Origin: an uncultured Collinsella sp.
GTDB lineage: Bacteria > Actinomycetota > Coriobacteriia > Coriobacteriales > Coriobacteriaceae
DNA: 6,157 nt
Reading direction: 5' to 3'
Assembly: GCA_900551305.1 (NCBI GenBank)
Contig: URVK01000104.1
Location: forward strand, 1-6,157
Notes under the pieces: generated by a model
The model's input: only the letters and a program-made list of their open reading frames with translations
Told to the model about the DNA's origin: nothing
Databases searched by the model: none
Translations under genes and position numbers: made by a program
Part shown: positions 1 to 5,798 of the stretch, piece by piece
Layout: every line of letters begins with the position of its first letter
How positions within the stretch are numbered: the first letter of the stretch is position 1

Positions 1-1835
1 AAGGAAGGCCGTCCCTCCGCGGGGGTGGGCCCATCGCGCCGCCGCTGGTACGTGCGACGCCTCTCCGCCTCGTGCTCGGGGGTTCCGAGGTCGAAGTGCT
101 CCTTCGTTGGCGTGTTGGTGCAGTCCGTGACGGGGGAGCGGAAGACCCCTGCGCGGCACGCGGGCATCCCGTTGTCTGCGTGCTTCACGACGATGATTCC
201 GTCCCGGTCCGGGGCCATGCCGCGCCATTCCCAGGTGTGTATCACATCGTCTGCGCTCTCGCTGTAGGACGTCGAGGAGGACGTGCCCGACGCGGCCCTG
301 CCGCTGCTCGTGCCCTGCGTGTGGCGCGTGGTCTTGCCGATGAGCTCGGTGAAGTACCGGCGATCCTCCTCCTCTGCGAGCTTCATGGCGATCTTCACAC
401 CGCAGTTCGCGAGGATCTTCCTGCGGCCGTCTCTCTCGCCATACTTATTGAGTTGGGATACGCCCTGCGTCGCGCCGACCCAGAACATGCCGTAGCTGCG
501 CGCCAGACTGAGGAGGGCGGGCAGGCACTCGACGCGGGGGAGGTTGCCCCACTCGTCGCCGAGTATCTGCACGGGGCGGGGGAGCCTGCCGCCGTTCACG
601 TCCGCGACCGCCTGGACCGAAGCCCAGAGCTGCGAGAGGAATATCGCCGCGATGCAGTTGTAGGGTGAGCCCTCGTCGAGCACGTGGAGGAAGACGGCGC
701 TCTTCTCCGTGAGTACCGTTTGCGGGTCGATGTCGGAGCCGGAGGTCATCCAGGCGACCGGGGCGGAGGAGAACGGGCGCAGGGCGACCTTGAGCGTCGA
801 GAGTATGCTCCTGAGCTCGTTGCCGCCGGAGGATATGAACTGGGACGCCCTTCCCTTGGCGGGGTGTCCGCTTGGCAACGAGCGGAAGACGGTTTTCAGG
901 GGCTCGGATGGGTCGTCGCCCTCTGCCTCGGTACCGCGGTCCAGGACCTCGCAGACGGTCGCGAGGTGCTTTGATTCCTCGGGACACTCGTCGGACATGG
1001 AGACCAGCAGGACCAGGGCCGAGAGCAGGCCCCTGGCCGAGGCGGTCCAGTGCGAGCCCTTGTCTTTCTCGTCGTCCTGCACCACGAGCTCCGCGATGGC
1101 GTCCGCCGCCTGCTCGGCCTCCTGGTCGCGTCCCTCGGCATGGAGGTCGAGCACCTGCTTGAGCGGGTTGAACCTCTGTCCCCTATAGGGGTGCTGCGTG
1201 TCGAGAAGCAGGACGCGATAGCCTCGCTGGACGAGCTCGTCGCCTGTCAGCTCTATGAGCTCGTTTTTCACGTCGGAGACGATTAGGGTCGCGGGTTCGG
1301 ATCCGTTGGAAGCGTCGCCGTAGCTGAGCAGGTCGATTGAGGGGAGATAGAGGAAGCGACTCTTACCTGACCCGGTGGCCCCTGACACGAAGGCCATCTT
1401 CTTGGGCTCGTAGAGATAGCAGGGTTTGCCGTGATACTTGGTGAACCCATAGACGAACCCACGTGACGAGGGATTCGTCGAGCCGTCCCAGGTCATGGAC
1501 CCTTTTATGACCTCGCGACCCGTCTTGACGTGGGCGTCGCCGAGCACGCCGCCGTCCTCGGCCCTCGCGTTGAGGGTGGTCGAGTAGGCGATGAGAGCGC
1601 AGATGCAAAAGGCGAGGAGGAAGGTCAGCAGGGTTCCGAGCGGGCAAGCAGTGAACGCACCCGTGAGCCACCAGCCGAGGACGGTATCCACGCCGAACGA
1701 CGACGGAATCGCAGCCGCGCCTAACGGTGTCCCGGCGACGAAATCGTCGACGGGGACGGCGAGGACGGGGCATGCGAGGATCGCTAGGAGAAGAGATGAT
1801 ATGAGCGCTGTGGGCATCTTGGTTTTCATGATCAT
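1..1835 (-). CDS. Type IV coupling protein, VirD4/TraG family (partial, runs off the left edge)
   Basis: The first 611 codons are open to the window edge with no stop. Known role of the family: a membrane-anchored hexameric ATPase that brings the relaxase-DNA complex to the type IV secretion channel. Seen here: two hydrophobic N-terminal segments (about residues 11-29 and 60-84), typical of the VirD4 anchor; a Walker A motif SGATGSGKSR at 151-160 (K158, S159); and a Walker B region ILGDEWGNLP at 424-433 (D427, E428). This is followed by the characteristic stretch of an RSYG motif at 446-449, then GATQGVSQL at 454-462 and a following KYG. A Ser/Thr-rich linker (about 509-528) precedes the basic C-terminal part (592-600). 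The chosen ATG (1835-1833) overlaps the mobC stop as ATGA and has only a weak ribosome site, so translational coupling is likely. Further in-frame ATGs lie at 1829 and 1817, so the start could be slightly later. The length already matches a near-complete family member, so little should be missing. Confidence 0.93.
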   Translation of the reverse strand, partial: MIMKTKMPTALISSLLLAILACPVLAVPVDDFVAGTPLGAAAIPSSFGVDTVLGWWLTGAFTACPLGTLLTFLLAFCICALIAYSTTLNARAEDGGVLGDAHVKTGREVIKGSMTWDGSTNPSSRGFVYGFTKYHGKPCYLYEPKKMAFVSGATGSGKSRFLYLPSIDLLSYGDASNGSEPATLIVSDVKNELIELTGDELVQRGYRVLLLDTQHPYRGQRFNPLKQVLDLHAEGRDQEAEQAADAIAELVVQDDEKDKGSHWTASARGLLSALVLLVSMSDECPEESKHLATVCEVLDRGTEAEGDDPSEPLKTVFRSLPSGHPAKGRASQFISSGGNELRSILSTLKVALRPFSSAPVAWMTSGSDIDPQTVLTEKSAVFLHVLDEGSPYNCIAAIFLSQLWASVQAVADVNGGRLPRPVQILGDEWGNLPRVECLPALLSLARSYGMFWVGATQGVSQLNKYGERDGRRKILANCGVKIAMKLAEEEDRRYFTELIGKTTRHTQGTSSGRAASGTSSSTSYSESADDVIHTWEWRGMAPDRDGIIVVKHADNGMPACRAGVFRSPVTDCTNTPTKEHFDLGTPEHEAERRRTYQRRRDGPTPAEGRPS

Positions 1836-2176
1836 TCTCGATTCTTGGAGATGAGGTTCGATAGCTGCGAGGCCGTGCTCGATACCAGACGGACGGCCTC
1901 CGCGAGCTGTTGGGCCGTCTGCGTATCCACGCCATAGGCGTTTGCGGTGCGGATGGCCTGGTTGAGGTTTCCGCCCTGCTTCTTCATCTGATGAAGAAGC
2001 TGCCGCAGCGTCGCCTCGTCGGCGATCCTGACGGGCTTCTCACCGATGAGGAGGGCGGCTTCGCGCATGAACGTCGATGGGGCCATACCAAAAGAGGAGG
2101 AGCGCACCGTGATGGCGGCACGCTCCTCCTCGGTCATGCGGACGTTTATATGCGCGGTCTTGGCTTTGCCACGCAT
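1832..2176 (-). CDS. mobC: MobC-type relaxosome accessory protein
   Basis: This 114-residue protein has a ribbon-helix-helix-like N-terminus. The segment HINVRMTEEERAAI at 9-22 supplies the strand and first helix, and the helix ending around FMREAAL at 36-42 supplies the second. The signature KKQGGNLNQAIRTANAYG at 65-82 matches the family's conserved 'G-x-NLNQ-ar-xN' block. Known role: MobC proteins bind near oriT and help the relaxase nick DNA. The C-terminal part (about 85-112) is Gln/Ser/Leu-rich and predicted helical. The ATG lies 3 bases after the helicase stop, with AGGGG inside the end of that gene as ribosome site. The stop overlaps the start of the coupling protein. In many mobilization regions mobC is followed by the relaxase; here it is followed directly by the coupling protein. 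The gene also contains two 11-bp perfect inverted repeats, listed separately. Confidence 0.85.
   Translation of the reverse strand: MRGKAKTAHINVRMTEEERAAITVRSSSFGMAPSTFMREAALLIGEKPVRIADEATLRQLLHQMKKQGGNLNQAIRTANAYGVDTQTAQQLAEAVRLVSSTASQLSNLISKNRE
1978..2000. repeat. 11-bp perfect palindrome inside mobC
   Basis: The arms GCTTCTTCATC (1978-1988) and GATGAAGAAGC (1990-2000) are exact inverted copies around a single central T. The palindrome lies in the codons for LHQMKK, next to the conserved MobC block. It has the shape of a dimeric protein-binding site; a chance origin from codon choice is possible. Confidence 0.6.
2094..2131. repeat. 11-bp perfect inverted repeat inside mobC
   Basis: GAGGAGGAGCG (2094-2104) and CGCTCCTCCTC (2121-2131) are exact inverted copies around 16 bases. 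The repeat lies 45 bases into mobC and encodes the EEER and RSSS segments, so the symmetry arises from Glu and Ser codon runs that happen to mirror each other. In the mRNA it could form a stable hairpin. Confidence 0.55.
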
Positions 2177-2179
2177 GGG

Positions 2180-3076
2180 CTAGCCCCTGTCGTGGAAACT
2201 CGCAAGTGCACCGTCGAAGTCGAGTCGGGACTCGCCCAGCGTGCCGTAGCGGTTCTTGAGGGCGACGAGCTTGAGGGGCGTGCCGGTTGCGGGAGACTCG
2301 TAGGGCCACTCGGGCTTGTCATTGTCATCGGCGAGGTAGAGCACCGAGTCAAAGCCGTACTCGACAGCGGAGGAACCACCGAACATGGCGAGGTTGGGCC
2401 TGGCCGACTTCCCGGAATCGTAGGACTTGCGAGTGGTCGAGCTCAGTGCGATGACAGGAGAGCCATAGAGGTTCGAGATTTCGCGGAGGCCTTTCACGCA
2501 TGCTGTGATAGCCAATCGCTCGTCGATGAACTGCTGGTCCGCCGTGACGCCGCAGGCGAGGAGCTGGAGGTAGTCAATGAAGACGATGGGGACCTCGCCG
2601 CGCTCGCGTGTTACCAGCCCGACGAGGTTGGAGAGCTCCACGGTGTTGAGCGGGCCGGTGATGCAGAGATTGGGGGCGATCTGGGTGCGATATTTGTCGA
2701 GTGCAGCCTCGAAAGTCGTGTGCTTAGGGTGATTCTGGGTCGCGCAGCTGGAGACCTCGGACAACGCGACTTTGCCGTCGCTGAGACGCGCCAGACTCTT
2801 CTCGATCAGCTTGTGCGCGGGAAGCTCGGCGGAAACGTAGATTACCGGGTGCCCGTCTGCCGCGAGCTTGTCGGCCTCCTGGAGTGCCAGTGTCGTCTTG
2901 CCCTTGCCCGGGGCGGTCCCGATTGCGTAGTTGAGCCCGGGGTAGACACCGCCGAGGATGCTGTTGAGTGCGTCGAGCCCGAAGGAGGCGATGGGCTTAT
3001 CTTCCTGAAGGGCGTGGACGTGCTCGTCGAGCACATCCAGCTCGAAGACGAGGGGATTGGCGTTCGGGCGCTGCAT
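2180..3076 (-). CDS. DnaB/RepA-like replicative helicase, C-terminal ATPase domain only
   Basis: This 298-residue protein is a RecA-fold hexameric helicase core. Motifs in DnaB order: Walker A GTAPGKGKTT at 53-62 (K60, T61); a VSAELP segment at 81-86, where E84 sits at the usual catalytic glutamate; Walker B VFIDYLQLL at 165-173 (D168), nearly identical to the DnaB family motif; the sensor segment VIALSSTTR at 208-216, where DnaB normally has a Gln (SQ) and this protein has SS; and the arginine-finger loop KNRYGTLG at 274-281 before a strand ending LDFDG. A full DnaB is about 450 residues. The N-terminal primase-interaction domain is absent, as in plasmid RepA helicases. Inferred job: unwinding element DNA during excision, conjugative replication or maintenance. 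It starts at TAATG, overlapping the upstream stop by one base, with a GAGGGGG ribosome site about 10 bases upstream. A KaiC/RadA-like ATPase is possible but the motif set favours DnaB. Confidence 0.86.
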   Translation of the reverse strand: MQRPNANPLVFELDVLDEHVHALQEDKPIASFGLDALNSILGGVYPGLNYAIGTAPGKGKTTLALQEADKLAADGHPVIYVSAELPAHKLIEKSLARLSDGKVALSEVSSCATQNHPKHTTFEAALDKYRTQIAPNLCITGPLNTVELSNLVGLVTRERGEVPIVFIDYLQLLACGVTADQQFIDERLAITACVKGLREISNLYGSPVIALSSTTRKSYDSGKSARPNLAMFGGSSAVEYGFDSVLYLADDNDKPEWPYESPATGTPLKLVALKNRYGTLGESRLDFDGALASFHDRG

Positions 3077-3318
3077 TACTCGCTCGCCCCCTCTGCCAGC
3101 TTGTGGAAGTAGTCGAACAGGTCCTCTTCCATGACGAAGTACTGGTTGGCGATGCTAAAGCAGTGGTTGGTGGACTTCATGAGCTTGATGGCGCTGGATT
3201 GTCCGATGCCGGTGAGGATCTGAACGTCCAGGCGGCTCATGATGCGCTTGGTGCCGACATGGCGCAGGTTGATGCCTGCGGAGATGGCGTCGGTCTTGGG
3301 GTCATCTGCAAGATGCAT
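3076..3318 (-). CDS. Small helix-turn-helix DNA-binding protein (excisionase-like or operon regulator)
   Basis: This is an 80-residue protein. Residues about 30-50 (RLDVQILTGIGQSSAIKLMK) fit a helix-turn-helix of the excisionase/MerR-like type: a 'G-I-G-x-S-x-A' turn followed by a recognition helix. Residues 57-70 (ANQYFVMEEDLFDYF) resemble the wing and closing helix of such domains, where 'F/Y-x-V-x-x-x-x-L' is typical. An excellent ribosome site AAAGGAG (3331-3325), 6 bases from the ATG, fixes the start over the internal Met27. It is the first gene of the tightly coupled helicase-mobC-coupling protein operon. It could be the recombination directionality factor for the integrase, an autoregulator of the operon, or a replication-initiation partner of the helicase. 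The sequence alone cannot choose among these. The fold call is by pattern only. Confidence 0.62.
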   Translation of the reverse strand: MHLADDPKTDAISAGINLRHVGTKRIMSRLDVQILTGIGQSSAIKLMKSTNHCFSIANQYFVMEEDLFDYFHKLAEGASE

Positions 3319-3342
3319 GATAAACTCCTTTAGTAGGGCGCT

Positions 3343-3381
3343 CGGCTCCTCTTCGATGTTTGGCGACAGTGAGAGGAGTCG
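3343..3381. repeat. Inverted repeat in the leader of the helicase-mobC operon
   Basis: The arms 3343-3352 (CGGCTCCTCT) and 3372-3381 (AGAGGAGTCG) pair over 10 positions with one G-T wobble, around a 19-base spacer. The repeat lies in the only non-coding gap before the transfer operon (3319-3410), 25 bases upstream of the HTH gene's start codon. Neither side has a T run, so it is not a simple terminator. It could be an operator for the HTH protein, an RNA hairpin in the leader, or part of oriT. I see no convincing -10/-35 pair in this gap. Confidence 0.45.
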
Positions 3382-3410
3382 GGTGCTTGTTTGTAAAATG
3401 GTCTTATCGA

Positions 3411-4097
3411 CTAATTAGCCCCTTTCTTCTCGTATTCGTCGATAAGGTGCAGAAGGCTGATTCGAGCTTCTGCGGGCTCGCTGTATCCCTTGCGGGATGA
3501 TCTGCCGATGTTGGCGAAATCGAGCAGAGCACGGTAAGTGCAGGAATAGCCCTTGATGTGCTCCCATGCGTTGAGAATGTATGAGACCAAAGGTGTAACG
3601 GCGAGCAACGCTGTAGGGTCTTGCAGGGTAGTTTCGAGTTCACGGCCGGTCTTAGCCTGGATACGTGCGTCGAGATTGCACTCGGGCATCTTTGCAGCCT
3701 CTTCCATAATGAGGCAAATGCTGTCCCAGTTAGTGCGGAGATGATGAACGCGCTCGCTCGTGGTGTCGATGCAGATCCTTGCTTCATGACAGTAGTCAAA
3801 AAAGCCTTTGATGACGTCGCGGCAATCATTTTCTGGCTGGATTGCGCTCCAGTCCTCGAACATGCCCTCGAAGGCGTCGAGACAGCTCCCATCCTCAGCA
3901 TAGATGAGCTGCGCGGCCCACCTGCCTAGATCCGAGCTCGTCAGCTGCTCCATGGGAAGCCTCGCTAGGAGCGCAGACGGGGTGAGACCCCTTGCCGCGG
4001 CGAGGTCAGCGCTGGAGCGCTTGAAGAGTACCTGCTCATCCTTTGAGTTGAACAGAATCGTCGAACGCAGCTTGCTGCTCGCAGTGGTAAGTGCCAT
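3411..4097 (-). CDS. Unrecognised 228-residue element protein
   Basis: I do not recognise a family. The reading frame is supported by a very strong ribosome site, AGGAGG (4109-4104), exactly 6 bases before the ATG, and by its place between the integrase and the transfer operon on the same strand. The protein looks soluble and mostly helical, with no signal peptide or membrane segment. The N-terminal third has a basic, Ser/Ala/Leu-rich segment (about 24-50, KRSSADLAAARGLTPSALL). An acidic, aromatic middle follows (about 68-105, with DAFEGMFEDW and GFFDYCHEA). The C-terminus has a short basic turn (GRSSRKGY, about 199-206) and a charged final helix ending EYEKKG. It contains several Cys residues but no CxxC pair, so no zinc site is evident. 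Its base composition is less GC-rich than the coupling-protein gene, suggesting a separate origin. Accessory, immunity or regulatory roles are all open. Confidence 0.75.
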   Translation of the reverse strand: MALTTASSKLRSTILFNSKDEQVLFKRSSADLAAARGLTPSALLARLPMEQLTSSDLGRWAAQLIYAEDGSCLDAFEGMFEDWSAIQPENDCRDVIKGFFDYCHEARICIDTTSERVHHLRTNWDSICLIMEEAAKMPECNLDARIQAKTGRELETTLQDPTALLAVTPLVSYILNAWEHIKGYSCTYRALLDFANIGRSSRKGYSEPAEARISLLHLIDEYEKKGAN

Positions 4098-4129
4098 TGA
4101 TAACCTCCTCTCTGTTTGGCCTTATTTGC

Positions 4130-4135
4130 AGTATA
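4130..4135 (-). promoter_or_regulatory. Possible -10 box for the 228-residue protein gene
   Basis: The 64-base gap after the integrase stop contains TATACT on the minus strand. This would place transcription start near 4123 and leave a leader of about 26 bases carrying the AGGAGG site. No good -35 lies at 16-18 bases; TTGTGT is present but only 9 bases upstream. The gene may equally be read through from the integrase. Confidence 0.25.
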
Positions 4136-4161
4136 CATCTGGTGACACAATTATGAGAGTA

Positions 4162-5469
4162 TTAATTTTCATTACCTTCAGATAATTTTTCGAAGACTTC
4201 GGCAGCGTTGCGGTCGTTGGCTCTGATTGCGTGGGTGTAGAAATTGGCCGTCGTACTCGCTGATGCGTGTCCCATCCGCGCCTGAACGGTCTTCAAATCG
4301 ACGTTGTTTGCGACGAGCGCCGTCGCTGCCGTGTGTCTCAGTCCGTGGGGGACGAGACCCGAGTATCCGGTGCCGCGTGTGTGCAGCTTGCCGTTGCGCT
4401 CGAACTGGCTTGTCACGTTGGCGTACTCGCCATAGCCGTTGTCGACGCAGAAGTCCCTGAACCAGCGTGAATAGTTGTGTCCATCGGGTCGGGTGATACT
4501 GACGTGAAGGTTGCCGTTTTCGTCCTTATGCGGGCTGAGGGCGTGAACGATGGGGTCAGAGTTTCTCTGTCTTAGCCCGCGTTGCTCGAATAGGTTACGC
4601 TGCCGCATCTTCCAGTCGTTTAGATACGCGGCTAGCGAAGAGTCTATAGACAGGATCCGCCTGCTCATTTCCGATTTGGGTGCCCTGAGCGTTTTGTCAT
4701 TGGTGTACTGGTGGACGATTCTGATTTCCATCGCCTCGGGGTCGTAGTCTTCCCAACAGAGCCCCAGGGCCTCGCCTTTTCTGAGTCCTAGGTGGAATAT
4801 GAGCATGGTGCAGACGGTCATCGGCCCCATGGGTTCGGATAGCAGGCATTTAGTGAATCGGGGCAGTTCGTCGGGTGGGAGGAAGTTACGCACTCTAAGG
4901 TCTGGCTTTGGGAGTTTGACGCTGATGCATGGGTTGCGCTCGATTAGCTCATTCTCCAGTGCGTCCTGCATGACCTGTTTGAGCTTGACGTGGATACGAC
5001 GAATCTCGGCCTCTGTGAATCTTCCGGTTGAGATCGCTTCGGCATACGCCCGTTTGATCTCGTCGGGCCTCAGTGCGCCGAGGGGCATGTCGCCGAACAG
5101 CTCGCGTATATGGCGCACGTCATATTCCTCTCTTTGGAAAGAAAGAGGGGAGCCGAAGGAGCTTTCTCGGAGCCGATGGAAATCCTCGGCGTATCCGGAA
5201 ACAGTGGTCGGCATGTCGCTAGCCGGTTCATAGGTCTCCAGCTCCTTCCGGTAGGCATCGAGCGCATTCGCCACCTCACCGGGCCAGTTCTTCGGGTTTT
5301 TGCTCTTGCAATGGATGGTTCTCTTGGGCGTCTTTAGGTATCTGACTCGTTTCCCGTTCTTGCCGGATTCGGGGTCGCGACCGAGAGAGAAGTAGATGCG
5401 GAAGGAACCGGGTTTTCCCTTGATCGGTTCGGAAGTGCCTTTGGCTGTGGGTTTGATTCTGGTTTCCAT
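4162..5469 (-). CDS. int: Tyrosine recombinase (ICE/phage-type integrase)
   Basis: This 435-residue site-specific recombinase cuts and rejoins att sites through a covalent phosphotyrosine. All catalytic residues are visible: R230 in LGLRKGEALGL, K265 in APKSEMSRR, H375-x-x-R378 in PHGLRHTAA, H401 in RMGHAS and the nucleophile Y411 in ANFYTHA. Layout: an arm-binding N-terminal domain of the AP2-like kind (about 20-55, including FRIYFSLGRDPESGKNGKR); a SAM-like core-binding domain (about 88-185); and a catalytic domain (about 198-425). Length and layout are those of Gram-positive ICE/phage integrases of the Tn916/Int family, and the protein looks intact. The start codon at 5469 has a GGAG only 3 bases upstream, a short spacing, and a 20-bp perfect hairpin begins 20 bases upstream, so translation may be restrained. 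The gene faces away from the att site, 238 bases from the tRNA core, as is usual for tRNA-integrating elements. Confidence 0.97.
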   Translation of the reverse strand: METRIKPTAKGTSEPIKGKPGSFRIYFSLGRDPESGKNGKRVRYLKTPKRTIHCKSKNPKNWPGEVANALDAYRKELETYEPASDMPTTVSGYAEDFHRLRESSFGSPLSFQREEYDVRHIRELFGDMPLGALRPDEIKRAYAEAISTGRFTEAEIRRIHVKLKQVMQDALENELIERNPCISVKLPKPDLRVRNFLPPDELPRFTKCLLSEPMGPMTVCTMLIFHLGLRKGEALGLCWEDYDPEAMEIRIVHQYTNDKTLRAPKSEMSRRILSIDSSLAAYLNDWKMRQRNLFEQRGLRQRNSDPIVHALSPHKDENGNLHVSITRPDGHNYSRWFRDFCVDNGYGEYANVTSQFERNGKLHTRGTGYSGLVPHGLRHTAATALVANNVDLKTVQARMGHASASTTANFYTHAIRANDRNAAEVFEKLSEGNEN

Positions 5470-5489
5470 GGGTCTCCAGGGGTGGTGCG

Positions 5490-5544
5490 TTGGGTTAGCC
5501 TCGGGGGCGGGGCTTTGAGGGCCTCGCCCCCGAGGCTAACCCAA
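5490..5544. repeat. 20-bp perfect inverted repeat upstream of int
   Basis: The arms 5490-5509 and 5525-5544 are exact reverse complements over 20 bases, beginning TTGGGTTAGCC and ending GGCTAACCCAA. They enclose a 15-base spacer (5510-5524). The stem is GC-rich and neither side has a proper T run (AAATTT on the right, CGCACCACC on the left), so a classical intrinsic terminator is unlikely in either direction. On the integrase transcript it would be a leader hairpin ending 20 bases before the start codon. It could also be a dimeric operator, a cruciform, or a single-strand origin used after transfer. Confidence 0.9.
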
Positions 5545-5546
5545 AA

Positions 5547-5601
5547 ATTTCACCCCTGCAAGTCAAAATGAAGGGGTAAAGGGGTGTAAAAAGGGTGAAA
5601 T
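5547..5601. repeat. Phased short repeats with flanking 9-bp inverted repeat (candidate integrase arm sites)
   Basis: ATTTCACCC (5547-5555) and GGGTGAAAT (5593-5601) are exact inverted copies. Between 5571 and 5600 three related units follow at about 10-bp spacing: AAGGGGTAAA, GGGGTGTAAA and AAGGGTGAAA. One helical turn per unit puts them on the same face of the DNA. Together with the position between int and the att core, this fits arm-type binding sites for the integrase N-terminal domain or sites for an excisionase. It could instead be an operator, as it overlaps the best candidate int promoter. Confidence 0.5.
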
Positions 5602-5615
5602 AGAAAACTAATCAA
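5587..5615 (-). promoter_or_regulatory. Candidate int promoter
   Basis: On the minus strand, TTGATT (5615-5610) is followed after 17 bases by TTTTTA (5592-5587). The AT-richer setting and the orientation toward int support it, but the -10 is weak. An alternative -35 is TTGACT (5566-5561), which lacks a good -10. Either choice would place the 20-bp hairpin in or next to the leader. Confidence 0.25.
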
Positions 5616-5644
5616 GAAGAGCAAAAACGGCAGAATAGCTAAAT

Positions 5645-5690
5645 TACCTGCGGAAACAGAGATATTGATGAAAATGAAAAACCGCAGGTA
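5645..5690. repeat. 9-bp perfect inverted repeat next to the att core
   Basis: TACCTGCGG (5645-5653) and CCGCAGGTA (5682-5690) are exact inverted copies around a 28-base AT-rich spacer. The repeat ends 18 bases before the tRNA-derived core. The wide, AT-rich spacer suggests two protein sites, for integrase or excisionase, rather than a hairpin, but this is inference from position. Confidence 0.5.
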
Positions 5691-5707
5691 GGGTAATAGC
5701 TCATGAC

Positions 5708-5752
5708 CTCCTAAAGCGGGTGTCGACGGTTCGAATCCGCCCGGGGGCACCA
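5708..5752 (+). other. att core: 3' part of a tRNA-Arg(CCU) gene
   Basis: This reads as the 3' portion of a tRNA. It comprises an anticodon loop CTCCTAA (5708-5714, anticodon CCT at 5710-5712), the 3' anticodon strand AGCGG (5715-5719), a five-base variable loop (5720-5724), a T arm with loop TTCGAAT (5730-5736), the 3' acceptor strand CGGGGGC (5742-5748), a discriminator A and an encoded CCA (5750-5752). The bases left of the loop do not pair with AGCGG, so tRNA identity begins at the anticodon loop and the 5' half is missing. This is the duplicated core at one end of an element integrated into the tRNA gene. The intact tRNA should be at the far left end. The T stem has one A-C mismatch (5726 with 5740). 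Confidence 0.85.
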
Positions 5753-5798
5753 GGGAAATATCGAGCTCGGTACCGCTATGGTGCCGGGCTCTTCTGGT
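5730..5798 (+). repeat. Direct repeat copy 1: tRNA 3' end plus downstream hairpin
   Basis: This stretch runs from the T loop through CCA into the downstream hairpin. It aligns without gaps to 5858-5926 with 64 of 69 bases identical. The 23 tRNA-derived bases are identical in the two copies, and all five differences lie in the downstream flank. Confidence 0.95.
5763..5791 (+). terminator. tRNA-downstream hairpin, copy 1 (probable terminator)
   Basis: A 13-bp stem (5763-5775 with 5779-5791, including three G-T wobbles) has a CTA loop and begins 11 bases after the CCA. The tail TTCTGGT is only moderately T-rich. Its place directly after the tRNA suggests the tRNA's transcription terminator; the weak tail keeps this uncertain. 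Confidence 0.55.

Noticed and set aside
72..668. A 198-codon plus-strand frame
   Set aside because: It is antisense to the coupling protein, whose Walker motifs and continuous frame cover the same bases. The composition is typical of a shadow frame.
445..987. A 180-codon minus-strand frame
   Set aside because: It is in another frame of the coupling-protein gene and is Arg/Pro/Gly-rich without domains.
1180..1191. The palindrome CCCCTATAGGGG
   Set aside because: A 12-base palindrome is expected by chance about once in a window of this size, and it lies within the coupling-protein coding sequence.
1910..3112. A 400-codon plus-strand frame
   Set aside because: It is antisense to the helicase and mobC genes, whose motifs and overlapping starts are clear. 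Long antisense frames are common in GC-rich DNA.
5550..5750. A 66-codon minus-strand frame beginning with GGFEPSTPAL
   Set aside because: This peptide is the well-known artefact of translating the antisense of a tRNA T arm. The frame runs across the att core and the repeat region.
5708..5752. A complete tRNA gene at the att core
   Set aside because: There is no 5' acceptor strand, D arm or matching 5' anticodon strand upstream; only the 3' part from the anticodon loop is present.
5762..5774. A stretch resembling a cloning-vector polylinker (SacI-KpnI sites, GAGCTCGGTACC)
   Set aside because: The second natural copy has GAGCCCGGTACC in the same hairpin, so the resemblance arises from a genomic stem-loop and not vector contamination.
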